Shown: positions 25,848-35,309 of the stretch, in pieces
Layout of the letters: each line of letters begins with the position of its first letter
Position numbering within the stretch: the stretch's first letter is position 1
Assembly: GCA_002706765.1 (NCBI GenBank)
Contig: PAJV01000028.1
Span: 1-64,000 of the forward strand
Source: Gimesia sp.
Lineage (GTDB): Bacteria > Planctomycetota > Planctomycetia > Planctomycetales > Planctomycetaceae
Length of the DNA: 64,000 nt
Reading direction: 5' to 3'
The notes under the pieces: model-generated
Databases searched by the model: none
Told to the model about the DNA's origin: nothing
What the model saw: only the letters and a program-made list of their open reading frames with translations
Program-made: the position numbers and the translations under genes

Positions 25848-26501
25848 TTATTGCTTGTCTGAGTCCATGTCGGCCGGGTTTTCCAGTCGAATCAGAACTT
25901 CATTGCGGCGAAACGGGCCTGGTGTCCAAGGAGGATCGTATCCTGCTGTTTCGAGGCTGCCTGCCTGGTTCAGTCCTTTCCGTTTCATCCAGTCTCTCAG
26001 TTTCTCTGCGGCTTTTGCGGTCGTGGCCTGATTCATCCTCCCGCTGAAACGGTAGACGGCAAAGCGTCCCCCCGCGCGCTGCTCGATCCGGACATTCTCC
26101 CCCGTGGGAATCGGAATTCCCTGTGCTGCGGTCTGTTGGGGAATGACAAAGGACATTTGTCCGTCAGAGGGTTGTGTCTCGGGATCCATAAATACAGGAG
26201 TTGTCATGGAGACTTTCTGTTCCTGCTGGTTCGCTCCATCGATATAGCGGAACAGACGCATAAAGCGGCCGTCCTGGTCGACCGGTTGTGCTTTGCTGTC
26301 CGTCGATACGAGCATTAAATCAGGATACTCGCGGATTTCGCAGGGGCCATCTGTTTCAATGACCGTGTACCGGGCTGATTCGTATGCATTTCGCGCTGTG
26401 AATTTCCAGCCAAAGTAGAACAACACGACCAGAACAGCAGCTATGGCAGAATAGATCATCCACTTTCTCTTTCGCGTGAGCTTTTTTGTCTGATTATTCA
26501 C
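25848..26501 (-). CDS. SOUL-type heme-binding family protein, membrane-anchored
   Basis: 217 residues. A positively charged start is followed by one membrane helix (about 14-34, WMIYSAIAAVLVVLFYFGW). The SOUL domain then runs from YTVIETDGPCEIREYPDLML through KVSMTTPVFM, FVIPQQT and RFAVYRFSGRM to the C-terminus at about 205 (PPWTPGPFRRNEVLIRL). These are hallmark SOUL/HBP motifs. Eukaryotic relatives bind heme or tetrapyrroles, but bacterial SOUL proteins are largely uncharacterised and heme binding here is not shown. The domain probably sits on the outer face of the inner membrane. Confidence 0.9.
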   Translation of the reverse strand: MNNQTKKLTRKRKWMIYSAIAAVLVVLFYFGWKFTARNAYESARYTVIETDGPCEIREYPDLMLVSTDSKAQPVDQDGRFMRLFRYIDGANQQEQKVSMTTPVFMDPETQPSDGQMSFVIPQQTAAQGIPIPTGENVRIEQRAGGRFAVYRFSGRMNQATTAKAAEKLRDWMKRKGLNQAGSLETAGYDPPWTPGPFRRNEVLIRLENPADMDSDKQ

Positions 26502-26746
26502 AGGGGTGCTGCCTTTTGGGGCTACAAGAATCAGGGGGAGTCGTCTAAAAAGACTTTAGTCATATCCGGATGATTGGCAAATGGTAATTCTGAACGAAAC
26601 TGGTGGAATGTCATTTTTAAATTTTGGGTTGATCAATATCACGAAAGTGCGACAACGGAGCACGTAAACAACACACTCAACCTTCAATTTCCAGCTTGAT
26701 AAAGCACTCGTTTGCCAGAGGATTTCTTGAGTGGGAGCAGTTGTTG

Positions 26747-27157
26747 ATGAATGATTCAGACCGGAGGATGCTGCTGATAAGTGGTCCGCTGCAGACAGAG
26801 CGTCTTCCCGATGGCAGTCGCAGGTTATTGCGTCCTCTCAAAATAAAGGTTGGCGAGAACGAAATTACGGTTCCTGCAGATTTCGTCTCCGACTTCAGTT
26901 CCCTGCCCCCGCTGAACCAGATTCTGATTGACACTGCCCGGGTGGACCTGGCGGGGGTGATTCATGACCGCTTATATGCGACGGGTCAATTCACGCGATG
27001 TGAATCGGATACGATTTGGAGACGGACCGCGCAGTCCGGTGAGAGTCATGCCAATCTGTTGCAGGCATGGCTGGGTTGGTTGTTGATCCGACTGGGGGCA
27101 CGATTTGCCTGGAATCGGGCGCGGAAAAAGAGCCGATTGTTGCGAACTCGCAAATGA
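26747..27157 (+). CDS. DUF1353 family protein
   Basis: 136 residues from ATG at 26747, preceded by gggag about 10 bases upstream; a TTG at 26696 would give 153. The segment ITVPADFVSDFSSLPP followed by VDLAGVIHDRLYATGQ matches DUF1353, small proteins often seen in phage and bacterial genomes. The paired D and H residues in DFVSDF and IHDRLY are the conserved ones. The end is basic and hydrophobic (AWLGWLLIRLGARFAWNRARKK). Function is unknown. It stands alone, divergent from the SOUL gene. Confidence 0.75.
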   Translation: MNDSDRRMLLISGPLQTERLPDGSRRLLRPLKIKVGENEITVPADFVSDFSSLPPLNQILIDTARVDLAGVIHDRLYATGQFTRCESDTIWRRTAQSGESHANLLQAWLGWLLIRLGARFAWNRARKKSRLLRTRK

Positions 27158-27585
27158 TACCAGCTGTCTACTCCCTCGCAGAGCGGAATGTTCATTCTGG
27201 TGTGTGCAATCGATTGCAGATACTCCAGCGACAGGGAGAGGGGCTTTACCGGGTTTTTCAACTGAAATCGTCTCCCCCGGGAACGGGGAGAAACCGTTGA
27301 TTTTGGTATATTGTTTGCTCGAATTTTCCTTGAAAAATCACGGTCGCAATAGACTGGCATCGTTGATATGATGCGCGATAATGGCCATCTGCTGACAACC
27401 GTGGATTAAGCGAGCGATGACATTAAGAACCTGGCCACACCTTTTGCCCCATATTTCAGCCCTCCGTTCAGCACCAGTCCCTGCCTGAATGAACGCGCAG
27501 AATTCCTCAGCGAATTCGACGGGAGTGTGGATCACAACAGGGTCGCCTCAAACTGCAAACCCTATATTCTAAGGATAGATGTGAC
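27158..27585. other. Intergenic region, 428 bases
   Basis: No gene or repeat was identified. A minus-strand frame at 27338-27535 (65 codons) shows no recognisable domain. The end carries aaggatag about 8 bases before the GTG start of the transporter gene. Confidence 0.45.
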
Positions 27586-29016
27586 GTGTGGTCTCTGAAA
27601 ACGGCACAACGGGCATTAATCGCCGCCGGTTGTATGGCGATGATCTATACCCAGTTTACGATGTCGCCAGCGACGATTGAGTTTGCCCGTTCCCTGGGGG
27701 CGACAGGCTGGCACATCGGGATTCTGGGTGCGCTGCCGACGATGATGCTGTTCTTTCAGTTTCTGGCAGCCGTGGTGGCGAATCACCTGGAGTACCGCCG
27801 CTGGCTCTGGCTACCGATCTCGATTCTACAGCGGCTGATTTTGGTTCCGATTGCTCTGATGGCCTGGCTGTTTCCGGACATGTCTCAATCCGCAGAATTG
27901 TGGTGGCTGATTATTCTGACGGCGGTAAACCATGCTTTAATCCACTTCACAACGCCGCTCTGGCTGTCGTGGCTGGGTGATTATCTGCCTCATAAAGGGC
28001 TCAATCATTACTGGGGGTATCGCCAGGTCTGGATGTACTGGACCGGGGCGATTTCGCTGCTGGGCGGTGCGATCTTTCTGGCGAAGAGCGGTCTGGATAT
28101 CGGCGATGGATTTGCCTGGCTGGTTGGTGTTGGCGCATTGTTTGGCGTATTCGATATCCTGTTCTATATGAAAATTGAAGAACCGCCGGTTACCAAGGTG
28201 AAAGAACCGAAGCTGAAAAAGGTGCTGATGACGCCGTTTCAGGATCCCAATTTCCGGTCCTTCATTTCGTTTACCTGTTTCTGGCATTTTGCAGCGATGC
28301 TGGGGGCTCCGTTCATCAGTTATTACCTGCTGGATTACATCGGGATGGATGTGTTCCGTCTGCTGCTGTTGTGGACGTGTGCCTGGCTGGGGGGGGCGGT
28401 CTTTTCAAAGCATCTGGGTTCACTGGCTGATCACTATGGAAACCGTCCGGTTCTGATATTGTGTACAGCGTTCAAGTCGACGAACATGATCGGCCTGCTG
28501 TTTCTGCCGCGGGATCCGACGCTGGCATTTTGGATCATGGTACCGGTATTTATTGTGGATTCCCTGCTCAACGCGGGTATTGCCATCGCGAATAACGGCT
28601 TTATGCTGAAGAATTCGCCTTCCGAAAACCGGACCATGTATATCGCCGCGGGAACCGCGTTTGCGGGCCTGGTGGGAGGTGTGACATCCATTTTGGCAGG
28701 TGGGTTTCTGGTACTTGCTTCCGGCTGGAGCATCACGGTCTTTGGCTCGGAGTACAATAATTTTCACATGATTTTTGCTTTCAGCCTCGTGATGCGTCTG
28801 ATTGCAGCAGTCTATGCCCGAACAATCCGCGAGCCTGATTCGCACTGGACGTCACAGGTTGTGATGAAGCTGGTCGGCGTCACGCCATTCCGTATGTTGC
28901 GTTTCCCGGTCGGTCTGTATCGTTCATTCCGTCCCGAGGAACTGCGGGGCAAGCCCCGTAAAGGCAATCGCGGAGAAAAGCAGCCGGAAGTGGCCGCCAG
29001 AACCGAACCAACCTGA
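27586..29016 (+). CDS. Major facilitator superfamily transporter
   Basis: 476 residues starting at GTG (27586), with aaggatag upstream. About 11-12 hydrophobic segments fill the protein from near 10 to 410. The stretch SLADHYGNRPVLIL between mid-protein helices is a version of the MFS loop motif. LRKG-type basic residues are concentrated in the C-terminal cytoplasmic tail (FRPEELRGKPRKGNRGEKQ). The substrate cannot be read from the sequence. A copy of the 60-bp hairpin repeat begins 39 bases after the stop codon. Confidence 0.85.
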   Translation: MWSLKTAQRALIAAGCMAMIYTQFTMSPATIEFARSLGATGWHIGILGALPTMMLFFQFLAAVVANHLEYRRWLWLPISILQRLILVPIALMAWLFPDMSQSAELWWLIILTAVNHALIHFTTPLWLSWLGDYLPHKGLNHYWGYRQVWMYWTGAISLLGGAIFLAKSGLDIGDGFAWLVGVGALFGVFDILFYMKIEEPPVTKVKEPKLKKVLMTPFQDPNFRSFISFTCFWHFAAMLGAPFISYYLLDYIGMDVFRLLLLWTCAWLGGAVFSKHLGSLADHYGNRPVLILCTAFKSTNMIGLLFLPRDPTLAFWIMVPVFIVDSLLNAGIAIANNGFMLKNSPSENRTMYIAAGTAFAGLVGGVTSILAGGFLVLASGWSITVFGSEYNNFHMIFAFSLVMRLIAAVYARTIREPDSHWTSQVVMKLVGVTPFRMLRFPVGLYRSFRPEELRGKPRKGNRGEKQPEVAARTEPT

Positions 29017-29054
29017 GTTCCCTCGCTAACCAACAAATAAGATTGAACCATCAC

Positions 29055-29114
29055 GACGTAGGGGTCGACCCATGTGTCGATCCGATTTGCGACGTTCCAC
29101 CCGTTCGCACGCGC
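29055..29114 (+). repeat. 60-bp dispersed hairpin repeat, copy 2
   Basis: Begins gacgtaggggtcgacccatg and ends cgcacgcgc. It matches copy 1 (24327-24386, minus) over 60 positions without gaps. Its stem gggtcgac/gtcgatcc around ccatgt differs from copy 1 by a paired change (C:G to A:T) plus a G:T wobble. It lies in the gap after the MFS gene, 39 bases past the stop. Confidence 0.8.
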
Positions 29115-29314
29115 AAGGGAACCGTATACAACATCCCCCCGGTTTACCAGTAGCATCCGAACCCCCGCGGGCGGCCCATCTGTCGATCCCTGTCACGTAT
29201 GAATCGCGGTGCGAGGTTGCATTGTTGCGAAGGGGATTCCAGAATGGAGGGGAGCCGGTCTGTGCTGCAGGCCGGGAATTGCTGTTCTTTCAATATCACC
29301 GGGAGACCTCTTCC

Positions 29315-30691
29315 ATGCGCGGGATGATTGCTGCTTATCTGTTGGCTGTGGTGTGGCTGTTTAATGCGGGGGATCGTGTTCAGGCTGCGGAACCTCATGA
29401 GGACCGGTGTGTGATTCTGGTCAGTGTGGACGGTCTTGCCCATTTTTATCTGGATGACCCCCTCGCGGATATGCCGACGTTGAGAAAGCTGGCGAAAACC
29501 GGTGCCCAGGCTGACGGCATGGTCTGTTCGTTTCCGACGGTGACCTGGCCGAACCATACCACCCTGGTGACAGGGACGACGCCGGCGAAGCATGGAGTGA
29601 TCGGGAATAATTACCTGGATCGTAACAGCGCCTCTCCAGTCCCCTTTATTCCTGATCCACTGTTTGATAAAGATCAGATTGTCAAAGTGCCGACGATTTA
29701 TGACGCCGCTCATAATGCAGGGCTGGTGACGGCGGGCATCGTCTGGCCGGCGACACGGAACGCACGCACGCTGGACTGGACGGTGCCTGACATGTTTGGC
29801 AAGGAAGCGTGGCCGAAATATGCAACACCGGTCTGGTTGAACGAACTGCGGGAGGCGGGGCTGCCTGTGGATCTGCATGGAGACTGGACGGGAGAGAGCG
29901 GCGGCGGCGTGAAGCGGGACTGGCTCTATACGCGCATGGCCCGGCACCTGTTCGAAAAACATCCGCCTAATCTGTTGATGATCCACCTCGTCGAGGTCGA
30001 TCATGTGGAACATAAATATGGTCCGCGGAGCCCGGAAGCCTATTGGGCCGTCAGCTATGCAGATGACCGTCTGCGGGATATTGTGGAAGCGATTGAACGT
30101 TCACCGCATCGTGATAAGACGACGCTCGTTGTGGCCAGCGATCATGGCTTCTTTCCGATTTCCAAAGACATTCGCCCGAACGTGATCTTGAAACAGGCAG
30201 GACTGCTGTCCAAAGAAAAGAAGCAGGCGTACTGCCTGTCGCAGGGAGGCGCGTGTATGGTCTATCTGCTGGATGACGCGAAGCGGGAGGAAATGAAAGC
30301 AGAGCTGAAGAAAAAATTTGCCGCTGTGGAAGGAGTCCAGGCAGTTCTGGATCAGGATGAATATACAAAGCTGGGGCTGCCTACACCTGCGGAAGATTCC
30401 CATGCTCCCGATTTCTGGTTGTCGGCAAAGTCCGGGTATTCGTTCACGAACAGTGAAACGGGGGATGATGTGATCGCGCCGCGAAAGACGCCGGGAGGCA
30501 CGCACGGTTACCTGCCCGATCAGCCTGATATGCTGGCGACGCTGGTGATCAACGGGTTTGGTATCAAGCCTGGCTCGAAGCTGGGCAAGGTTCAAAGTAT
30601 CGATGTGGCACCGACAATGGCCCGCTTACTGGGCGTCGAACTGCCGACCGCCCAGGGGAAACCGTTAATGTCGGCATTGCAGGACGATTGA
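29315..30691 (+). CDS. Exported alkaline-phosphatase-superfamily enzyme (type I phosphodiesterase / nucleotide pyrophosphatase)
   Basis: 458 residues from ATG at 29315, after gggaga; a longer frame exists upstream but this start gives a signal peptide (MRGMIAAYLLAVVWLFNAGD, then QAAEP). Metal-site motifs follow in order: VSVDGLAHF, then FPTVTWPNHTTLVTG with the nucleophile Thr, HLVEVDHVEHKYGP, VVASDHGFFP, and GGTHGYLP. This set is typical of the ENPP/type I phosphodiesterase branch, with two metal ions. Natural substrate is unknown; periplasmic cleavage of phosphodiesters is likely. It ends 15 bases from the convergent TreZ-fusion gene. Confidence 0.9.
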   Translation: MRGMIAAYLLAVVWLFNAGDRVQAAEPHEDRCVILVSVDGLAHFYLDDPLADMPTLRKLAKTGAQADGMVCSFPTVTWPNHTTLVTGTTPAKHGVIGNNYLDRNSASPVPFIPDPLFDKDQIVKVPTIYDAAHNAGLVTAGIVWPATRNARTLDWTVPDMFGKEAWPKYATPVWLNELREAGLPVDLHGDWTGESGGGVKRDWLYTRMARHLFEKHPPNLLMIHLVEVDHVEHKYGPRSPEAYWAVSYADDRLRDIVEAIERSPHRDKTTLVVASDHGFFPISKDIRPNVILKQAGLLSKEKKQAYCLSQGGACMVYLLDDAKREEMKAELKKKFAAVEGVQAVLDQDEYTKLGLPTPAEDSHAPDFWLSAKSGYSFTNSETGDDVIAPRKTPGGTHGYLPDQPDMLATLVINGFGIKPGSKLGKVQSIDVAPTMARLLGVELPTAQGKPLMSALQDD

Positions 30692-30706
30692 TCGTTGCTG
30701 TCGTCG

Positions 30707-33325
30707 TTATGAGCGGGTCACGATCGTATGATTCGGGGCAAGCCGGATCTGATTGTTTTCAACGACAGGCTCTGGTTCTGAAGACAGGATCAGCGCGCCG
30801 GTGAGGGGGATCGACACGGGTGGTGCCGGTGTATCAGCGAGGGGAGTCAAACGGGCCTGGATTCTGAAATGCTGGTATTGCAGTGTGAAAATGCCGGATT
30901 GATGGTCACAGTCTGTCTGCAGATTTTCCGGTGTGAGCCAGCCGTCGTTGATCCCCTGTTTTCTTAACTGGAGCAGCCGCTGATACCAGTGAAACATATC
31001 CGGATCCCGCAGGGGTGCTTCGTTCCATTTGGCATTGAAGAAAGCTTCCGCCTGCGAAGGCAGCAGTGCATCCTGCCAGATATGAGATGGATAATCTCCC
31101 CGACGGCCGACGTCGACGGCGTCGCGCAGGTGGCGGTCTTCGAAGTCGACAAAGAACGGGAACGGGGCTGAAGTCGCGAATTCTTCTCCCATGAAAATCA
31201 GCGGAATTCCCGGATAGAGCAGGACGAGTGCCGCGGCTGCTTTCTGAAAGGATTTGGACGTCAACTGGTGCAGTCGCTTGCCATGCGGATGATTGCCGAC
31301 ACTGTCGTGGGTCTGAAGTGCAATGACGAGTGAGGACAGGTGCTGGCTGGAATTCGCAGTGATTCGCTGAGATTCGGTAACGCGTGTGTTTTCATGACCG
31401 GCATACAGGTAGCCGTGTTGCAGCACTTCTGCGAGATCCGGAGCGCCCCGGTAGCCGCGATGTGTGAGATGTACTTTGGGAAGTGCCAGAGAATAGAGGG
31501 AATACATCAGACAGTCGCACCAGATGCCTTCGTAGGCTGCCCTGCTCGGATTGGTCGTTAACAGATCATGGTTATAGACGTTGGTCTCGGCAAAGAGATG
31601 CACGGGCCAGTTCCTGGTTTCCGCGTGCTCCGAGACTGCCTGCCTGATTTCTTCCAGGATATGGAAATGGCTGTCGTCATACATGCAGTGTACGGCATCG
31701 AGTCGCAGACCATCCAGATGATATTCTTTCAGCCAGAAGACTGCATTTTCGGTAATGAACCGGCGGACGTGACCGGAATCAGGACCATCGTAATTCAGGG
31801 CTTCTCCCCACGGTGTATGGTGCCTGTCTGAAAAATAAGGACCGAATTCAGAAAGATAATTTCCTTCCGGACCCAGATGGTTATACACCACATCAAGAAA
31901 GACGGTGAGACCCGAACGATGGCATTCGTCGACGAATGCTTTGAAATCGTCAGGAGAGCCGTAGGTGTTTCGAACGGCAAACAGATTGACGCCATCATAG
32001 CCCCAGTTCCAGCGGCCCGGTGTCTGCGTGACTGGCATGATTTCCACGGCCGTGATACCGAGTTCAATCAGTTCTGGAATATGTTCCATGGCGGCCTGAA
32101 ATGTACCCGCTCTGGTGAAAGTGCCGACATGCAGTTCGTAGATCACCAGGTCCCGTTTCGCAATTCCCTGCCAGTCCTGATCGGTCCAGGAGAAATCGAA
32201 TGAATTACGGATTTGTGATGCGGCGTGGACTCCCTCGGCCTGAAACCGGGATGCAGGATCGGGGCGCGAGATCTCGTCATCCATGCGGTACAGGTAATAG
32301 TCTCCCGGTCTGACGTTGTGCAGTATGCCTGAAAAATAACCATGTTGATTGCGAGTGAGCGGATGCAGGCTATGATTCTTCTGCAGTTCCACCGCGACCT
32401 GTGTTCGTTGCGGCGCCCAGACTCGAAAGCAGGTGGAATCAACGGTGAGCGGAGTGGCTCCCAACTGGCTGCTTTCAGACGGAATCTGTTCAGCAAGTCC
32501 AAACCAGCGGCAGCCTTCCAGCACGCCTGAAGTGGCGGTCCCCTCTGCCAGATACAGCCGGTTTTTCCAGCCTGACGTCTGGTGAAGGTTATACACGCGC
32601 TGGGCCAGCTGGCGGTCTGCGTTTCCTACCAGAATCGTTCTGTAGCCTGCAGTCAGTGCTGCCAGGTCATTGCCGGAGTCGCCGGCAAAAACGATATTTC
32701 GGGGATCGTATCCATTGTTTTCAGTCCACCATTCCAGGGCAAGTGCCTTAGAGACGGTGGCTGGCAGAAGATCAATCAGGCCATCTCCATTAAAGGGATC
32801 GACGCTGTTGATAATCGAATAAGGGGCATCGGTCTGAGTCAGAATTTCCTGGATGCGATCAACGAGTGATTCCAGCTGCGCTGCGTCTGCGTAATAGCTG
32901 AGTTTGAAACGCCCCTGTTTGAATGATTCCTGGAGACGGAGCCCGTCAATTGCTGCTAACTGTTCGCGCAATGCCTCGATTGACATGGCGGCGATGATCT
33001 GGTCCTGGTAGTCCTGGTAAGCCGTGACCAGGGTAAATTCCTCGTTTTCCTGTCGCTGAAAAATGGAAGTACCGACATCACAGATGATCCACTCCGGCAC
33101 GGGCAGTTGAAAATCCTTGATCGCCTGTGAAACAGACTCGAAATGTCTGCCGGTCACAAAGATCAGGGAGTTGCCGCGGGCCTGGAACTGCTCAGTCAGA
33201 ATGCGGAGGTCCGACTGGTTTTGCGGGTCCCTGTTTAACGGGATCAGGGTTCCGTCCAGATCGGTGGCCAGTACCTGCGCTGTGAGTGGCGCAGCAGTCT
33301 TTCCCGCAGAGTTCTGCGTGGACAT
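30707..33325 (-). CDS. Fusion of a sucrose-phosphatase-like HAD domain with a TreZ-like GH13 enzyme
   Basis: 872 residues; ATG at 33325 with aaggag upstream. Residues about 15-270 are a HAD phosphatase of the SPP/Cof type: VLATDLDGTLIP (motif I), FVTGR (II), SKALALEWW with Lys193 (III), and FAGDSGNDLAAL (IV), all intact. Residues about 285-870 resemble malto-oligosyltrehalose trehalohydrolase: an N-terminal Ig-like part (FRVWAPQRTQVAVEL), YELHVGTFT, DVVYNHLGPEGNY, LRLDAVHCMYDDSH (nucleophile), FAETNVYN (acid) and QTHDSVGNHPHG. The last two differ from the usual ESDLND and NHDQIGN forms. It is the third gene of the sucrose operon, 16 bases after amylosucrase. No TreY, the normal partner of TreZ, is in the window. 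The true substrate may therefore be a sucrose-linked oligosaccharide. Confidence 0.85.
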   Translation of the reverse strand: MSTQNSAGKTAAPLTAQVLATDLDGTLIPLNRDPQNQSDLRILTEQFQARGNSLIFVTGRHFESVSQAIKDFQLPVPEWIICDVGTSIFQRQENEEFTLVTAYQDYQDQIIAAMSIEALREQLAAIDGLRLQESFKQGRFKLSYYADAAQLESLVDRIQEILTQTDAPYSIINSVDPFNGDGLIDLLPATVSKALALEWWTENNGYDPRNIVFAGDSGNDLAALTAGYRTILVGNADRQLAQRVYNLHQTSGWKNRLYLAEGTATSGVLEGCRWFGLAEQIPSESSQLGATPLTVDSTCFRVWAPQRTQVAVELQKNHSLHPLTRNQHGYFSGILHNVRPGDYYLYRMDDEISRPDPASRFQAEGVHAASQIRNSFDFSWTDQDWQGIAKRDLVIYELHVGTFTRAGTFQAAMEHIPELIELGITAVEIMPVTQTPGRWNWGYDGVNLFAVRNTYGSPDDFKAFVDECHRSGLTVFLDVVYNHLGPEGNYLSEFGPYFSDRHHTPWGEALNYDGPDSGHVRRFITENAVFWLKEYHLDGLRLDAVHCMYDDSHFHILEEIRQAVSEHAETRNWPVHLFAETNVYNHDLLTTNPSRAAYEGIWCDCLMYSLYSLALPKVHLTHRGYRGAPDLAEVLQHGYLYAGHENTRVTESQRITANSSQHLSSLVIALQTHDSVGNHPHGKRLHQLTSKSFQKAAAALVLLYPGIPLIFMGEEFATSAPFPFFVDFEDRHLRDAVDVGRRGDYPSHIWQDALLPSQAEAFFNAKWNEAPLRDPDMFHWYQRLLQLRKQGINDGWLTPENLQTDCDHQSGIFTLQYQHFRIQARLTPLADTPAPPVSIPLTGALILSSEPEPVVENNQIRLAPNHTIVTRS

Positions 33326-33341
33326 CAAAACGCTCCTTCGA

Positions 33342-35309
33342 TTAAACGCGGTTCAGCCAGAGAATCTGGTACGGTTCCAGTACCAGTTGCTCTGATGTCG
33401 CGTAAGTTTTGTCGTTGATGACATTCTGGAAAAACCGACCGAGTCCTGCGGTACGGAGTTTGTTGCCTTCGATGACCTGTGCTTCGTCAGAGAAGTTCGC
33501 CAGGACGATCAGGCGATTGCCTTCGTAGAGACGAACGTAACCCAGGATGTGCTCATTGGCGGTCGCGATGAGTTCCATTTCCTGGCCTGCGAGCGCAGGC
33601 AGAGATTTTCGCAGGGCAATCAGTTTTTGTGTGGATCGAAAAATCGTGGAACGAATGGAACCGTTGCCCAGCTTGATATGATCGTCGAGTTCTTCAAGGA
33701 ATTCCCATTGCATTTTCGGACGATGGATCCAGCGGGAATCGCCGGCTTTGGCGGGATCTTTCACAAAGTCGTAATCATTCAGCATGCCCCACTCTTCCCC
33801 CAGGTACAGCAGTGGGATACCGCCGATACTGAGGGAGACGCCGTGCAGCAGCAGCATGCGGCGCAGCGCCAGTTCTTTTTTTTCTTCGTTGTCTTCTTCG
33901 ATCGCCTGTTCGAGGCCGGCAAGGGACGCCATGGTCCCGGAAATCCGCATGTCGCCGGTCTCATGGTTTTCCTGAAAAGGGACGCCCCGCGCGAAAGAGC
34001 CGGGAAACTGACCGGTATAAAAGTCATTCAGGAATTTGCGATGGTCATAGGCGTTGATACCGATTGCCTGGGCATCGGCGTCGTCAAAGGTCCAGCCAAT
34101 GTCATCGTGGCAACGCAGGTAATTCACCCACGCGGTATTTTTGGGGAGTTTGTAGCGATGCCTGAGTGTCTGGATCAGCAGTGAAACATTGCGGGTTGCC
34201 AGTGATTCCCAGAGCAGCGCCATGAGTGTGGGATTGTAAGAAATCTGGCACTCGTATTCACTGATGTATTTGACGACATCGTCCGGGTGCACGATGGCTT
34301 CTGACTTGAACAGCAGGCCGGGTGTGGCGATGCGGGCCAGTCGATTGAATGCCTGAATCAGCGTGTGTGCTTCGGGCAGGTTTTCGCAACTGGTGCCCAT
34401 CTTTTTCCAGATGAAAGCGACCGCGTCGAGTCTCAGGATGTCGATGCCTGTGTTGGCGATGAATAACATCTCCTCAAGCATGGCGCGAAAGACAGCCGGA
34501 TTCGAGTAGTTCAGGTCCCACTGGAAACTGTTGAATGAGGTCCAGACCCACTGCTGCATCCCGTCGTGCCAGGTGAAATTGCCCCGGCGGACGGTGGGAA
34601 AGATTTCGCGCAGGGTGCGTTCGTATTGTTCGGGTTTTTCACGATCGGGGAATATATAATAGTATTCTTGGAACTCGCGGTTTCCTGATTGCGCCAGTTT
34701 GGCCCACTCGTGATCGTCAGAAGTGTGGTTGAAAACGAAGTCAAGTACGAGTGAGATCCCTGCCTGCTGAAGATCGGTTGCCAGCAGCCGTAGGTCTTCA
34801 ATCGTACCCAGGCGCGGATCGACCGAGCGATACGTGCTGATGGCGTATCCGCCGTCATTGTTACCCGGGCGGACTGCAAACAGCGGCATTAAGTGCAGGT
34901 AGGTGAGCCCCAGGTTTTTGAAGTAGCCGACCTGCTCGCGGAGTTTGCTGAGATTTTCCCCGAAGAGATCGACATACAGGGCCCCCCCGCTGATGCGTTC
35001 TGACTGAAACCAGTTGGGTTCATTGATGCGATGTCGGTCAATCGCGCACAGGTCCTCGGGCCGTTCCGCCCAGCCTCGGGCCGCGGTCAGCAGTACCTGT
35101 TCGATGTGATAAAAGAAATCGTACCGGGAGCTGTAGAGTTGAAACAGCAGTCCAAACAGGGGACGCCAGTGCTCAGCCAGTCTCGCTTCAAATTCATGCT
35201 GTTTGACATCGTCGATCTGGCTGGTTTGCCAGACTTGCTGCAACTGAGGCTGCAGGCGCTGCAGTGTCAGATCCGCCTTGAAGTCTATCTCATCCTGCGC
35301 GGTGCTCAT
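33342..35309 (-). CDS. Amylosucrase (GH13 subfamily 4) or close relative
   Basis: 655 residues, close to the 636 of the Neisseria enzyme. Motifs in order are [32 protein letters not shown] (nucleophile Asp), [13 protein letters not shown] (acid Glu) and [12 protein letters not shown] (second Asp). These are the amylosucrase forms of the four GH13 regions. The N-terminal helical part (about 1-100) is also typical of this subfamily. Amylosucrase splits sucrose and uses the glucose to lengthen an alpha-glucan; related sucrose hydrolases cannot be told apart by eye. Its ATG overlaps the stop of the SPS gene in ATGA, so synthesis and use of sucrose are translationally coupled. Confidence 0.9.
   Translation of the reverse strand: MSTAQDEIDFKADLTLQRLQPQLQQVWQTSQIDDVKQHEFEARLAEHWRPLFGLLFQLYSSRYDFFYHIEQVLLTAARGWAERPEDLCAIDRHRINEPNWFQSERISGGALYVDLFGENLSKLREQVGYFKNLGLTYLHLMPLFAVRPGNNDGGYAISTYRSVDPRLGTIEDLRLLATDLQQAGISLVLDFVFNHTSDDHEWAKLAQSGNREFQEYYYIFPDREKPEQYERTLREIFPTVRRGNFTWHDGMQQWVWTSFNSFQWDLNYSNPAVFRAMLEEMLFIANTGIDILRLDAVAFIWKKMGTSCENLPEAHTLIQAFNRLARIATPGLLFKSEAIVHPDDVVKYISEYECQISYNPTLMALLWESLATRNVSLLIQTLRHRYKLPKNTAWVNYLRCHDDIGWTFDDADAQAIGINAYDHRKFLNDFYTGQFPGSFARGVPFQENHETGDMRISGTMASLAGLEQAIEEDNEEKKELALRRMLLLHGVSLSIGGIPLLYLGEEWGMLNDYDFVKDPAKAGDSRWIHRPKMQWEFLEELDDHIKLGNGSIRSTIFRSTQKLIALRKSLPALAGQEMELIATANEHILGYVRLYEGNRLIVLANFSDEAQVIEGNKLRTAGLGRFFQNVINDKTYATSEQLVLEPYQILWLNRV

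Noticed and set aside
27338..27535. Minus-strand 65-codon frame, looked like a possible transposase fragment
   Set aside because: No transposase motif could be identified; left as intergenic.
29072..29314. N-terminal extension of the phosphodiesterase gene to an upstream ATG
   Set aside because: Would run through the dispersed repeat and remove the signal peptide from the N-terminus; ATG 29315 has a good ribosome site.
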